Of a DNA stretch of 47,945 nt, positions 33,038 through 40,511 are shown piece after piece. The stretch covers positions 1 through 47,945 of the forward strand of contig CAITIQ010000445.1 of NCBI GenBank assembly GCA_903892415.1, written 5' to 3'. This DNA is from an uncultured delta proteobacterium (GTDB taxonomy: Bacteria > Myxococcota_A > Polyangia > Polyangiales > Polyangiaceae). The notes beneath the pieces were generated by a model that was not told where the DNA came from, ran no database searches, and worked only from the letters and a program-made list of their open reading frames with translations. Position 1 is the stretch's first letter. The number at the start of each line of letters is the position of its first letter. The position numbers and the translations under genes are program-made.

Positions 33038-33622
33038 ATGCGCAATTTGCTGATGGCACTGGCTCTGGTTGCGGTGGCCTGTTCTGACGAGCCGAAGGCC
33101 CCCAGCGCTGAGGCCGCAAAGAGTACCACCGCCGTTTCCTCAAACACCGCTGCTCCCGCCAAGCAAGGCGGTCCGCGCGAGTCCACGCTCAAGTGGACGG
33201 CACCTGCGAGCTTCGAACTCGTCGACAAGCCGAGCCCGATGCGCTTGGCGACCTACAAGGTCAAGCCAGCGGAAGGTGATAGCGAGGGCGCAGAACTTTC
33301 GGTCTCGCAGGCCGGCGGTGACACGACCTCCAACATCGAGCGTTGGAAGAAGCAGTTCAGCGGCGACGTCCGCTCCAACGTCGAAGAGCGTACGGTTGGC
33401 GCCCTCAAGGTGAGCGTCGTGACCATCGAGGGCACCTTCATGGGCATGTCGATGCCAGGTGCACCGGCCTCGGGTCCGAAGGAGAACTCCATGCTGCTCG
33501 GAGCCATCGTCGAGGGCACCAAGGGAGAAGCTCACTTCTTCAAGTTGACCGGGCCAGCCAAGACGGTGGACAGCGCCCGCAAGGCGTTCGACGAGTTGGT
33601 ACAGTCCTTCGCCCCGCGCTGA
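33038..33622 (+). CDS. Hypothetical lipoprotein
   Basis: No family recognised. The leader ends in LALVAVAC (Cys15), a clean lipobox; an Ala/Ser/Lys linker covers about residues 16-45. The folded part (TLKWTAPASFELVDKPSPMRLATYKV ... FFKLTGPAKTVDSARKAFDELVQSF) reads as a mixed alpha/beta domain of about 145 residues. GGAAGG at 33023-33028, nine bases ahead of the ATG, lies in the end of the dehydrogenase gene. It is the third member of a tightly spaced lipoprotein, dehydrogenase, lipoprotein set. Confidence 0.75.
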   Translation: MRNLLMALALVAVACSDEPKAPSAEAAKSTTAVSSNTAAPAKQGGPRESTLKWTAPASFELVDKPSPMRLATYKVKPAEGDSEGAELSVSQAGGDTTSNIERWKKQFSGDVRSNVEERTVGALKVSVVTIEGTFMGMSMPGAPASGPKENSMLLGAIVEGTKGEAHFFKLTGPAKTVDSARKAFDELVQSFAPR

Positions 33623-33639
33623 GGTGCGCTGCGCGACCG

Positions 33640-34425
33640 TTAGTGGTGAACCTCGACTTCCCCTTTCTCCGGGGGAGGGTCGAGGTCTGGTGCCACCGAA
33701 GCTGAAGGCGCCGGCTCGGGCGCCCGATTGATCAGCTTGCCCTTTTTCTGCGTGCAAAACCTCCCGCGGGCTTCGGGGTTCGCCGGGCCCGTCATGAGCA
33801 GGCGCTTCTTACCAGGAAGATCGCACTCGCTGAGCAGCGTTTCGCGAGGGCAAGCTCGGCCTTTCTGAAAGCTGCCGCCGAACGACTTGCACTCGTCCTC
33901 GGCAGGCGCGAGCCGCGACGTGCTGTGGATTTCCTCCTCTTCGCACGCCTCTTCATACTTGCCCGAACAACTTGCCACGACCACCGTATGCGTCGTGCTG
34001 AGCGTCGAGCCTGCGTGCCATTGGCCCTGGGATTCACGACAAGCTCGCTCGAAGTACGACGAGGGGCGGGGCGGGTAGCCGACCCGCACGGTGCCGTCAG
34101 GAAGCCGGCAGGCTCCAACAGCGCCTTCCATTGAACAGCGGCCTTCGCCGAACACGCCACCACACAGCGACTTCCACTCAGCTTCGATCTCGGCGTCTTG
34201 GAACTCGAGACAGTAGTTCTCGACCTCGGACCGCATTTCACAACGTCCAAGGACGGGGCCCGCGGAGACCGCTATAGCGCTGACGACGCCGGAGGAGTTG
34301 GGTGCTCGGCCGCTGGGCAGCGGGATCGGCTTGTCCTTCTCCTCGGCCTTGCATGCTACGAGCAGCGCGCCTGCGAAGACGAACGAGCCAAAGCGTCGTA
34401 GGAGCGAAAGGCTTGGGCGCGCCAC
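33640..34425 (-). CDS. Cys-rich lipoprotein downstream of clpA
   Basis: Function unknown. GTG at 34425 gives a good signal sequence (MARPSLSLLRRFGSFVFAGALLVAC, lipidated Cys25). A longer start at ATG 34488 overlaps the clpA stop (TGATG), but the added residues are encoded by a dispersed hairpin repeat and would push the signal peptide inward, so the GTG is preferred; this is uncertain. The mature protein has about a dozen Cys in a regular pattern (RCEMRS, NYCLEF, SLCGG, RCSMEG, GACRLP) with repeated short modules of ~45 residues starting at ECKSFGGSFQ or ACRESQGQW, and a Pro/Glu-rich tail. Likely secreted and disulfide-bonded. Co-transcription with clpSA is likely. Confidence 0.7.
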   Translation of the reverse strand: MARPSLSLLRRFGSFVFAGALLVACKAEEKDKPIPLPSGRAPNSSGVVSAIAVSAGPVLGRCEMRSEVENYCLEFQDAEIEAEWKSLCGGVFGEGRCSMEGAVGACRLPDGTVRVGYPPRPSSYFERACRESQGQWHAGSTLSTTHTVVVASCSGKYEEACEEEEIHSTSRLAPAEDECKSFGGSFQKGRACPRETLLSECDLPGKKRLLMTGPANPEARGRFCTQKKGKLINRAPEPAPSASVAPDLDPPPEKGEVEVHH

Positions 34426-34426
34426 T

Positions 34427-34474
34427 CGCGAACAGGCCGGCGTCAGCCTGTTCGCGTTGTCCACCTTCGGTGGA
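34427..34474. repeat. Hairpin pair downstream of clpA, copy of a dispersed element
   Basis: 34427-34456 is a perfect 11-bp inverted repeat, CGCGAACAGGC and GCCTGTTCGCG with an 8-base loop. 34460-34474 is TCCACC-TTC-GGTGGA, on the minus strand TCCACC-GAA-GGTGGA, the same small hairpin found at 47742-47756; GAACAG follows it in the same register in both places. It starts 14 bases past the clpA stop. It may act as a terminator or mRNA-stabilising structure, or be a mobile repeat. Confidence 0.65.
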
Positions 34475-34487
34475 GCCAAGCTCGGCA

Positions 34488-36770
34488 TCAGGACGGCTTG
34501 TCCGAATCCTGTGGCGGAGCCGCAGTGAAGTTGAACACCAGCTTCCCCAACTCCGTACCAACGGCGGGCTCGGCGTCCACCAAGGCCTCTCCACCGTGCT
34601 CCAGCGCCCCAAACAGAATGGCGTCGGTCAGCTTGGTCTTTACCTCTTCCTCGATCACTCGGGCCAACGGGCGCGCGCCCATTTGCGGATCGTAGCCTTT
34701 CTCGGCGAGCACGCTGCGAGCAGCGTCCGTAACGCGGATGGTCACGTTGCGGTCGAAAAGCAGCGCTCCGAGCTCCAAAATGAACTTGTCGACGATGCTG
34801 CCCATGACGCTCTTGTCGAGAGGTCCGAAGCGAACACGTGCGTCCAACCGATTGCGAAACTCAGGGCTGAACAGGTTCTTGTAGGCACGGTCATCATCGC
34901 CGACGACCCCGCGCTCCCCAAAGCCAACCCGCGAGGTTTGGAGGTCCCGAGCACCGACGTTGCTGGTCATGATGACTACAGCGTGGCGGAAGTCGGCCTT
35001 CTTGCCGTTGTTGTCGGTGAGCGTGCCGTGATCCATCACCTGCAAGAGCACCTGGAACACGTCGGGATGGGCCTTCTCGACTTCGTCGAGCAGCAGCACC
35101 ACGTGCGGTGTCTTCGCCATCTGTTCGGTGAGCAGCCCGCCGCGGTCAAAGCCGACGTAGCCCGGCGGTGCACCGATCAAGCGCGATACGGTGTGGCGCT
35201 CTTGGTACTCGCTCATATCGAAACGGGTGAACGCAATGCCCAGTGACTTCGCGAGCTGTTTGGCGAGTTCGGTTTTGCCAACGCCGGTGGGGCCGGTAAA
35301 CAAGAACGAGCCGATCGGTTTTTCCGGACTGCGCAGCCCAGCGCGCGAGAGCTTGATCGCCGAAGCTACCGTGCGAACGGCTTCTTCCTGACCAAAGATG
35401 GCCTTACCAAGATCGACCTCGAGGTTCTTCAACTGCGAGCGGTCATTGGTAGAGACCTGCTTCGGCGGAATTTGCGCCATCTTTGACACGACGTGCTCGA
35501 TGTCGCCCTCCGTCACGACGTGGCCCGAGCCGTGTTTCAAACGGGCAGCCGCTCCAGCTTCATCCAACAGATCGATGGCCTTGTCCGGCAGCTTCTTGTC
35601 ACGCAGGTAACGCGCCGCAAGATTCGCCGCGGCGGCGATGGCTTCTTTTGAGAAGGTGATCTGGTGATGCTCTTCGTACTTGGGAGCCAGACCTTCGAGG
35701 ATCCTTCGCGTTTCATCGAGGCTCGGTTCACCAATCTCGATCTTCTGGAAGCGGCGAGCGAGAGCGCTGTCCTTCTCCAGGTGACCGCGAAACTCCTCGA
35801 AGGTGGTGGCACCAACACAACGCAGGCGGCCCGAAGCGAGCGCCGGCTTGAGCAAGTTGGATGCGTCCATCGTCCCGGAGCCCGCTCCAGCACCCATGAT
35901 CGTGTGGATCTCATCAATGAAGAGCACGCTGTTAGGTTTGTCGGCGAGAGCCTTGAGCACGGCCTTGAGGCGGTTCTCGAAGTCTCCGCGGTACCGTGTG
36001 CCTGCGACGAGCGCGCCGAGATCGAGCGAGAAGATCGTGAAGTCCTTGATCGGATCGGGCACGTTGCCCTCGACGATGCGCTTCGCCAGGCCCTCGACCA
36101 CAGCCGTCTTGCCGACTCCGGCGTCGCCGATCAGCAGCGGGTTGTTCTTACGCCGTCGCGATAGCACGTGGATGGTGCGCATTACCTCGTCGTCGCGACC
36201 GATCAGCGGATCGATCCGGCCCTCCTTGGCCTCCTCGTTGAGGTTGGTGGCAAAGGCCTTCAACGGGTCTTTGACCTTCGGCGCGTCCTCTCCCTCGGCT
36301 TCTTCCATTGGCGCGCCGATCACGGTGCCGTCCTCGAGCTTGGAGGCCCCGTGGGAGATGTAGCTGACGATGTCCAGCCGACTCACTCCCAGCTTGCTGA
36401 GGAACGCAACGCTGGCCGAGTCTTGCTCACCGAACAGCGACACTAGGATGTTCTTGCCCTTCAAGTCCTCCTTGCCGGAGGACTGCACGTGCATGGCTGC
36501 ACGGCCCACCACCCGCTGAAACCCGAGCGACAACACTGGCGAGTCGTACTCATCCTCAGGGATCTGTTCGATCTCGCTGTCGAGATAGTCCGACAAGAGC
36601 TTCTTGAGCTGCTCGAGGTTGGCCCCCGAGTGCCGAAGCACGTCACGCGTCTCGTCGTCGAACGTCAACGCGTAGAGCAGGTGCTCAACCGTGACGAACT
36701 CATGGCGCCGTCGTTCGGCTTCGCGGGTCGCGAGACCGAAGGCCACCTCCACCTCAGGGCTTATGCGCAT
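34488..36770 (-). CDS. clpA: ATP-dependent Clp protease ATPase subunit ClpA
   Basis: AAA+ unfoldase that feeds proteins into ClpP. Two AAA+ modules are complete: Walker A GDAGVGKT and B VLFIDEIHT in the first, Walker A GPTGVGKT and B LLLDEVEKAH in the second; N-domain Clp_N repeats precede them. No middle (M) domain is present between the modules, which separates ClpA from ClpB/C. Length 760 is normal for ClpA. ATG at 36770, 7 bp after the clpS stop, so clpS and clpA form one operon, as in many bacteria. No ClpP gene is in the window. Confidence 0.95.
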   Translation of the reverse strand: MRISPEVEVAFGLATREAERRRHEFVTVEHLLYALTFDDETRDVLRHSGANLEQLKKLLSDYLDSEIEQIPEDEYDSPVLSLGFQRVVGRAAMHVQSSGKEDLKGKNILVSLFGEQDSASVAFLSKLGVSRLDIVSYISHGASKLEDGTVIGAPMEEAEGEDAPKVKDPLKAFATNLNEEAKEGRIDPLIGRDDEVMRTIHVLSRRRKNNPLLIGDAGVGKTAVVEGLAKRIVEGNVPDPIKDFTIFSLDLGALVAGTRYRGDFENRLKAVLKALADKPNSVLFIDEIHTIMGAGAGSGTMDASNLLKPALASGRLRCVGATTFEEFRGHLEKDSALARRFQKIEIGEPSLDETRRILEGLAPKYEEHHQITFSKEAIAAAANLAARYLRDKKLPDKAIDLLDEAGAAARLKHGSGHVVTEGDIEHVVSKMAQIPPKQVSTNDRSQLKNLEVDLGKAIFGQEEAVRTVASAIKLSRAGLRSPEKPIGSFLFTGPTGVGKTELAKQLAKSLGIAFTRFDMSEYQERHTVSRLIGAPPGYVGFDRGGLLTEQMAKTPHVVLLLDEVEKAHPDVFQVLLQVMDHGTLTDNNGKKADFRHAVVIMTSNVGARDLQTSRVGFGERGVVGDDDRAYKNLFSPEFRNRLDARVRFGPLDKSVMGSIVDKFILELGALLFDRNVTIRVTDAARSVLAEKGYDPQMGARPLARVIEEEVKTKLTDAILFGALEHGGEALVDAEPAVGTELGKLVFNFTAAPPQDSDKPS

Positions 36771-36777
36771 CGTCCTG

Positions 36778-37116
36778 TTACTCCGGCTCGGCGGTGACGA
36801 GCAAAGGCATCCCGTTTTCCTTGGCGAAGTCCATCACCTTATGGACCTTCGTCTCTGCAATATCACGCGGATAGATTCCGGCCACCCCGTGACCCTTATG
36901 GTGGACGCTCAACATGATTTGAGCTGCCTCGGTCTGCGTTTTGAAGAAGAACTTCATCAAAACGAGAATGACGAACTCCATGGTCGTGTAGTCATCATTG
37001 TGGAAGAGCACCTTGAAACGGCGGGCCTTCTCGACCTTTGCGCGGTCTTTGGTCGCCGTTCCCCCTTCCTTCTCGTCGTCTGAATCGAAGTCGTCGGAGG
37101 CCATGTACCTTCCCAT
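36778..37116 (-). CDS. clpS: ATP-dependent Clp protease adaptor ClpS
   Basis: Adaptor that delivers N-degron (N-end rule) substrates to ClpA. The family core is clear: FKVLFHNDDYTTMEFVILVLMKFF, where the Asn-Asp-Asp segment builds the binding pocket, then HHKGHGVAGIYPRDIAETK. The disordered Asp/Glu-rich N-terminus of about 20 residues is usual. ATG at 37116; an in-frame ATG at 37104 after a GGAAGG is an alternative. It directly precedes clpA. 112 residues, normal. Confidence 0.96.
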   Translation of the reverse strand: MGRYMASDDFDSDDEKEGGTATKDRAKVEKARRFKVLFHNDDYTTMEFVILVLMKFFFKTQTEAAQIMLSVHHKGHGVAGIYPRDIAETKVHKVMDFAKENGMPLLVTAEPE

Positions 37117-37167
37117 TGATGCGTTCGCGCCCCTCTCGCAAGGGGCGGGGATGCAGAAAGTGAAACG

Positions 37168-39675
37168 CTAGACGAGGTCGGGGTGGGCGTTGGGGACGAG
37201 TGACGGGTCTCGCGGGGAAGCGATGGCGCAAGGGGAAACGCCCCAGATCCCTTCAGCGTACTCACGAATGGTTCGGTCGCTCGAGAACCGGCCCATGCGC
37301 ACGATGTTGTACCCGGCTTTGCGCGTCCACTCGTCGGTGTTGCGGAACTCACGCTCCACCTCCGCTTGCTTTTGAGCGTACTCGGCGAAGTCGGCGAGCA
37401 CCAGGTATTGGTCGTAGCCGAGCAGATCGTCCACCAATTGGTGGAACAGGTCTGGTTCCTCGGGGCAGAAGAACCCTTCTCGGATCAGCTTGAGCGCCTC
37501 CTCGAGCAACGGGTCGTTCTTGAGCGCTGCCCGCCCAGTGAGACGTTGCCGCTGCTTCTCGAGCACCTCTTCGGCGGTGAGACCAAAAAGGAAGAAGTTC
37601 TCCTCACCAACCGCCTCACGAATCTCAATATTGGCGCCGTCGAGCGTGCCGATCGTAAGGGCGCCGTTCATCGCCAGTTTCATGTTGCCCGTGCCCGACG
37701 CCTCCATTCCTGCCGTCGAGATTTGCTCGGATAGATCCGCCGCCGGGATGATGCGCTCTGCCAAAGACACTCGGTAGTTGGGCATGAACACGATGCGTAC
37801 AGCGCTCTGCCGCTTGTCCCCGTTGATGATGTCGGCGATCGAGTGGATCAGCTTGATGATCAACTTTGCCCGCCGATAGCCCGGCGCAGCCTTGGCGCCG
37901 AAGATCAGCGTCCGCGGCTGAACGGCCTCGCCGCGTTTGGCGCGCAAATAGAGGGTGACGGCGTGCAGCGCCGCCAGATGCTGCCGCTTGTATTCATGAA
38001 GCCGCTTGATCTGCACGTCGAACATCGACTGGGGGTCGACGCGAAGCTTCGTCAGCTTGAAGATCAACTTCGCCAACTCGAGCTTGTTCTCCATCTTGAT
38101 GGTGCGAAGCGAGGTGCGGAACTCGGCGTCTTCTACCGAGGGCTCAAGCTGCTTGAGTGCCTCGAGGTTGGTCACCCAGGAGTCGGTTCCGAGGCGCTCG
38201 GTGAGAAGGTTGGATAGTTGGGAGTTGCACTCGAGGATCCACCGGCGAGGTGTCACACCGTTGGTCTTGTTGTTGAACCGCTCCGGCCAGAGATCGTGAA
38301 AATCCTTGAGCAGCCGAGCTTGCACCAGATCGGAATGCAATTGAGCCACGCCATTGACCGAGTGCGAACCCACAACCGCTAGGTGAGCCATACGCACCTC
38401 GCGTTCGGCGCCGTCGCTGATGATCGACATGCGCGACACAAGCTCGGGGCTATGGGGGAAGTGGGTGGTCACTTCGCGCAAGAAGCGTCGATTGATCTCC
38501 TGAATCAGCTCGAGATGGCGTGGCAATAGCCGAGCGAAGGTTGCCGCGGGCCAACGTTCGAGGGCCTCGGGCAATAGCGTGTGATTGGTGTAGCCGAAGG
38601 CGCCAACCGTCTGCTTGAAGGCCTCCTCCCACTCGACGTTGTGCTCGTCGACCAGCACCCGCATCAGCTCGGCGATGGCGATCGCCGGATGGGTGTCATT
38701 GAGCTGAATGGCGACCTTCTCGCTAAACGACGCAAAGGTGGCGTGCTGCTTGAGGTAGCGGTGGACGATGTCGTGAATCGAGCAGGCGACGAAGAAGTAT
38801 TCCTGCTTCAAACGCAGCTCGCGGCCGATCTCAAAGCTGTCATTGGGGTAAAGAACCTTCGAGATCACCTCGCTGGCGTTCTTCTCTTCAACAGCGCGCA
38901 GATAGTCGCCGGCGTTGAACAGCTGGAAGTCGAACTCCTGGTCGGCGCGGGCTGCCCATAGGCGTAACGTATTGACGGTGTTGCAGCGATAGCCCGCGAC
39001 CGGTGTGTCGTAGGGGACGCCGGTTACCTTCGTCGCTGGCTTCCACAAGACTCGGAAGCCGTCTTCCGTCGGCACGTGCAGGGTCTGCCCACCAAAGCCC
39101 ACGGCCACTGTGTACTCGGGACGAGCGAACTCCCACGGATTGCCGAACTTCAGCCATTCGTCAGCCCGCTCGACTTGATAGCCGTCACGGATCGCCTGCT
39201 CAAAAATGCCGAACTCGTAGCGAATTCCGTAACCGATCGCCGGCAAGGAGAGCGTTGCCAGCGATTCCAAGAAACAGGCTGCGAGCCGCCCGAGTCCTCC
39301 GTTGCCGAGACCAGCATCCGGCTCCTGCTCGAGCACCTCGTCGAGGTCGATGCCAATCTCTGCGAGCACCTTCTTGTAGTCGTCGTAGATCGCTAGCGCC
39401 TTCAGGTTGGAGCGGAGCGTGCGGCCCAGCAAGTACTCCGCGGAGAGGTAGTACGCCCGCTTTGTGTCTTGTTCGTAGTAGGTGCGCTGCGTTTCGATCC
39501 AGCGTTCAACCAAACGATCTCGCACGGCCAAACTCACTGCGACGAAGCGGTCGAAGGTGGTGGCGGTGCTAGGGTTCTTCGAACGGGAGTAACGTAGGCG
39601 ATCGACGAAGGTTCGCCTCAACGCCAGCTGGGTTTGGTTGTCAGCGTTCTGGGCGTCATCCGGTGCGTTGGACAT
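37168..39675 (-). CDS. glgP: Glycogen phosphorylase
   Basis: PLP enzyme that releases glucose 1-phosphate from alpha-1,4-glucan. Motifs: EPDAGLGNGGLGRLAACFLESLATL, LNDTHPAIAIAELMRVL, KTNGVTPRRW, DVQIKRLHEYKRQ, and the PLP site EASGTGNMKLAMNGALTIGTLDGANIEI with the PLP lysine. Length 835 is normal. ATG at 39675. It lies 51 bp upstream of clpS on the same strand, and 60 bp after the ABC ATPase gene, a gap almost filled by three 17-bp repeats. Other glycogen genes are not in the window. Confidence 0.97.
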   Translation of the reverse strand: MSNAPDDAQNADNQTQLALRRTFVDRLRYSRSKNPSTATTFDRFVAVSLAVRDRLVERWIETQRTYYEQDTKRAYYLSAEYLLGRTLRSNLKALAIYDDYKKVLAEIGIDLDEVLEQEPDAGLGNGGLGRLAACFLESLATLSLPAIGYGIRYEFGIFEQAIRDGYQVERADEWLKFGNPWEFARPEYTVAVGFGGQTLHVPTEDGFRVLWKPATKVTGVPYDTPVAGYRCNTVNTLRLWAARADQEFDFQLFNAGDYLRAVEEKNASEVISKVLYPNDSFEIGRELRLKQEYFFVACSIHDIVHRYLKQHATFASFSEKVAIQLNDTHPAIAIAELMRVLVDEHNVEWEEAFKQTVGAFGYTNHTLLPEALERWPAATFARLLPRHLELIQEINRRFLREVTTHFPHSPELVSRMSIISDGAEREVRMAHLAVVGSHSVNGVAQLHSDLVQARLLKDFHDLWPERFNNKTNGVTPRRWILECNSQLSNLLTERLGTDSWVTNLEALKQLEPSVEDAEFRTSLRTIKMENKLELAKLIFKLTKLRVDPQSMFDVQIKRLHEYKRQHLAALHAVTLYLRAKRGEAVQPRTLIFGAKAAPGYRRAKLIIKLIHSIADIINGDKRQSAVRIVFMPNYRVSLAERIIPAADLSEQISTAGMEASGTGNMKLAMNGALTIGTLDGANIEIREAVGEENFFLFGLTAEEVLEKQRQRLTGRAALKNDPLLEEALKLIREGFFCPEEPDLFHQLVDDLLGYDQYLVLADFAEYAQKQAEVEREFRNTDEWTRKAGYNIVRMGRFSSDRTIREYAEGIWGVSPCAIASPRDPSLVPNAHPDLV

Positions 39676-39686
39676 GGTTCTCGTTT

Positions 39687-39737
39687 GCGTTCGTTGAAGG
39701 GTCGCGTTCGTTGAAAGATCGCGTTCGTTGAAGGTTC
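39687..39737. repeat. Three tandem 17-bp repeats ahead of glgP
   Basis: Units 39687-39703, 39704-39720 and 39721-39737 share GCGTTCGTTGAA followed by variable GGGTC, AGATC or GGTTC; on the minus strand each begins as CTTTCAACGAACGC or similar. They fill the 60-bp gap between the ABC ATPase stop (overlapped by the third unit) and the glgP ATG, so on the mRNA they lie 12 bases upstream of the start. Repeated evenly on 17 bp they could be protein- or RNA-binding sites. Confidence 0.75.
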
Positions 39738-40497
39738 AAAGCGGGCCTTCGGTGAGGCCGTGAACGAATTGCCGCACGTAAGGGTCGGTGCTGGCTTTTG
39801 CTTCTGCAGTGGTACCGTCGAAGATGAGTCGGCCACGGTAGAGCATGCCGACCCTATCCGTCACGGTCAGCAGTCGGTCGAGGTCCGAGGAGACCATGAT
39901 GACGGTTGCGTTCTTCTCGCGTTGCTCCTTCCGCAAGAGCTCGAAGATGCGTTGAGAGGTTACCGGGTCGAGCCCAGCGGCCGGTTCATCGTAGAGGACG
40001 TAGGGAGCGTCGATCACGGTGGCCCGAGCAACGCCAATGCGCTTCTTTTGTCCGCCGGACAGGCCTGCTGGCAACCGCCCTTCGAAGCCAGGCAGGCTGA
40101 CCACTTTGAGTCGTTCAGCGATCTTGCTGGCGATGGTTGGTTCATCGAGCTTGGTCATCCGGCGGAGCGGAAATGCGATGTTGTCGGCGACGTTGAGGTA
40201 GTCGAAGAGAGCGTTGTTTTGAAACAACATGCCGAACTTCAGCCGAAACTCGGCCAGCTCTAGCTCACTCATTGCGTGGACGTCGCGCCCCTCCACCAGC
40301 ACCTTTCCTGAGTCGGGGCTGATCAGGCCAGTGATGATCTTGAGCAGCACGCTCTTGCCGGAGGCTCCAGGACCGATCAGACCGTAAAGACAGCCATGTG
40401 GAACGGTGAGGTTCACTCCGTCGAGCACCGCCATACCGTCGAACTCTTTGCTCACCGCGGAGACGACGATCTGACCTTGCGGCGAGGAGGTTGTCAC
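39736..40497 (-). CDS. ABC transporter ATP-binding protein, MlaF-like
   Basis: Cytosolic ATPase of an ABC transporter. Walker A GPGASGKS, Q-loop LFQNNALFDYLNVADNIAFPLRRM, signature LSGGQKKR and Walker B VLYDEPAAGLDP are all present. The FQNNALFD and SDLDR segments and the short length (253 residues from GTG 40497) resemble the Mce/Mla lipid-transport ATPases (MlaF, TtgA). No permease (MlaE) or substrate-binding Mce gene is nearby, so the partner lies elsewhere. GTG at 40497 is chosen because the longer frame overlaps the upstream gene's stop at 40512. The gene before it is a pseudokinase membrane protein 14 bp away. Confidence 0.85.
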   Translation of the reverse strand: MTTSSPQGQIVVSAVSKEFDGMAVLDGVNLTVPHGCLYGLIGPGASGKSVLLKIITGLISPDSGKVLVEGRDVHAMSELELAEFRLKFGMLFQNNALFDYLNVADNIAFPLRRMTKLDEPTIASKIAERLKVVSLPGFEGRLPAGLSGGQKKRIGVARATVIDAPYVLYDEPAAGLDPVTSQRIFELLRKEQREKNATVIMVSSDLDRLLTVTDRVGMLYRGRLIFDGTTAEAKASTDPYVRQFVHGLTEGPL

Positions 40498-40511
40498 GAG
40501 GGCGGGTCCGC

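Noticed and set aside
34302..35246. + strand open frame of 314 residues
   Set aside because: It lies opposite clpA, whose Walker motifs are intact; no domain pattern is visible in the shadow.
39687..39737. CRISPR or attachment site
   Set aside because: Three contiguous 17-bp units with no spacer and no second copy seen elsewhere in the window.
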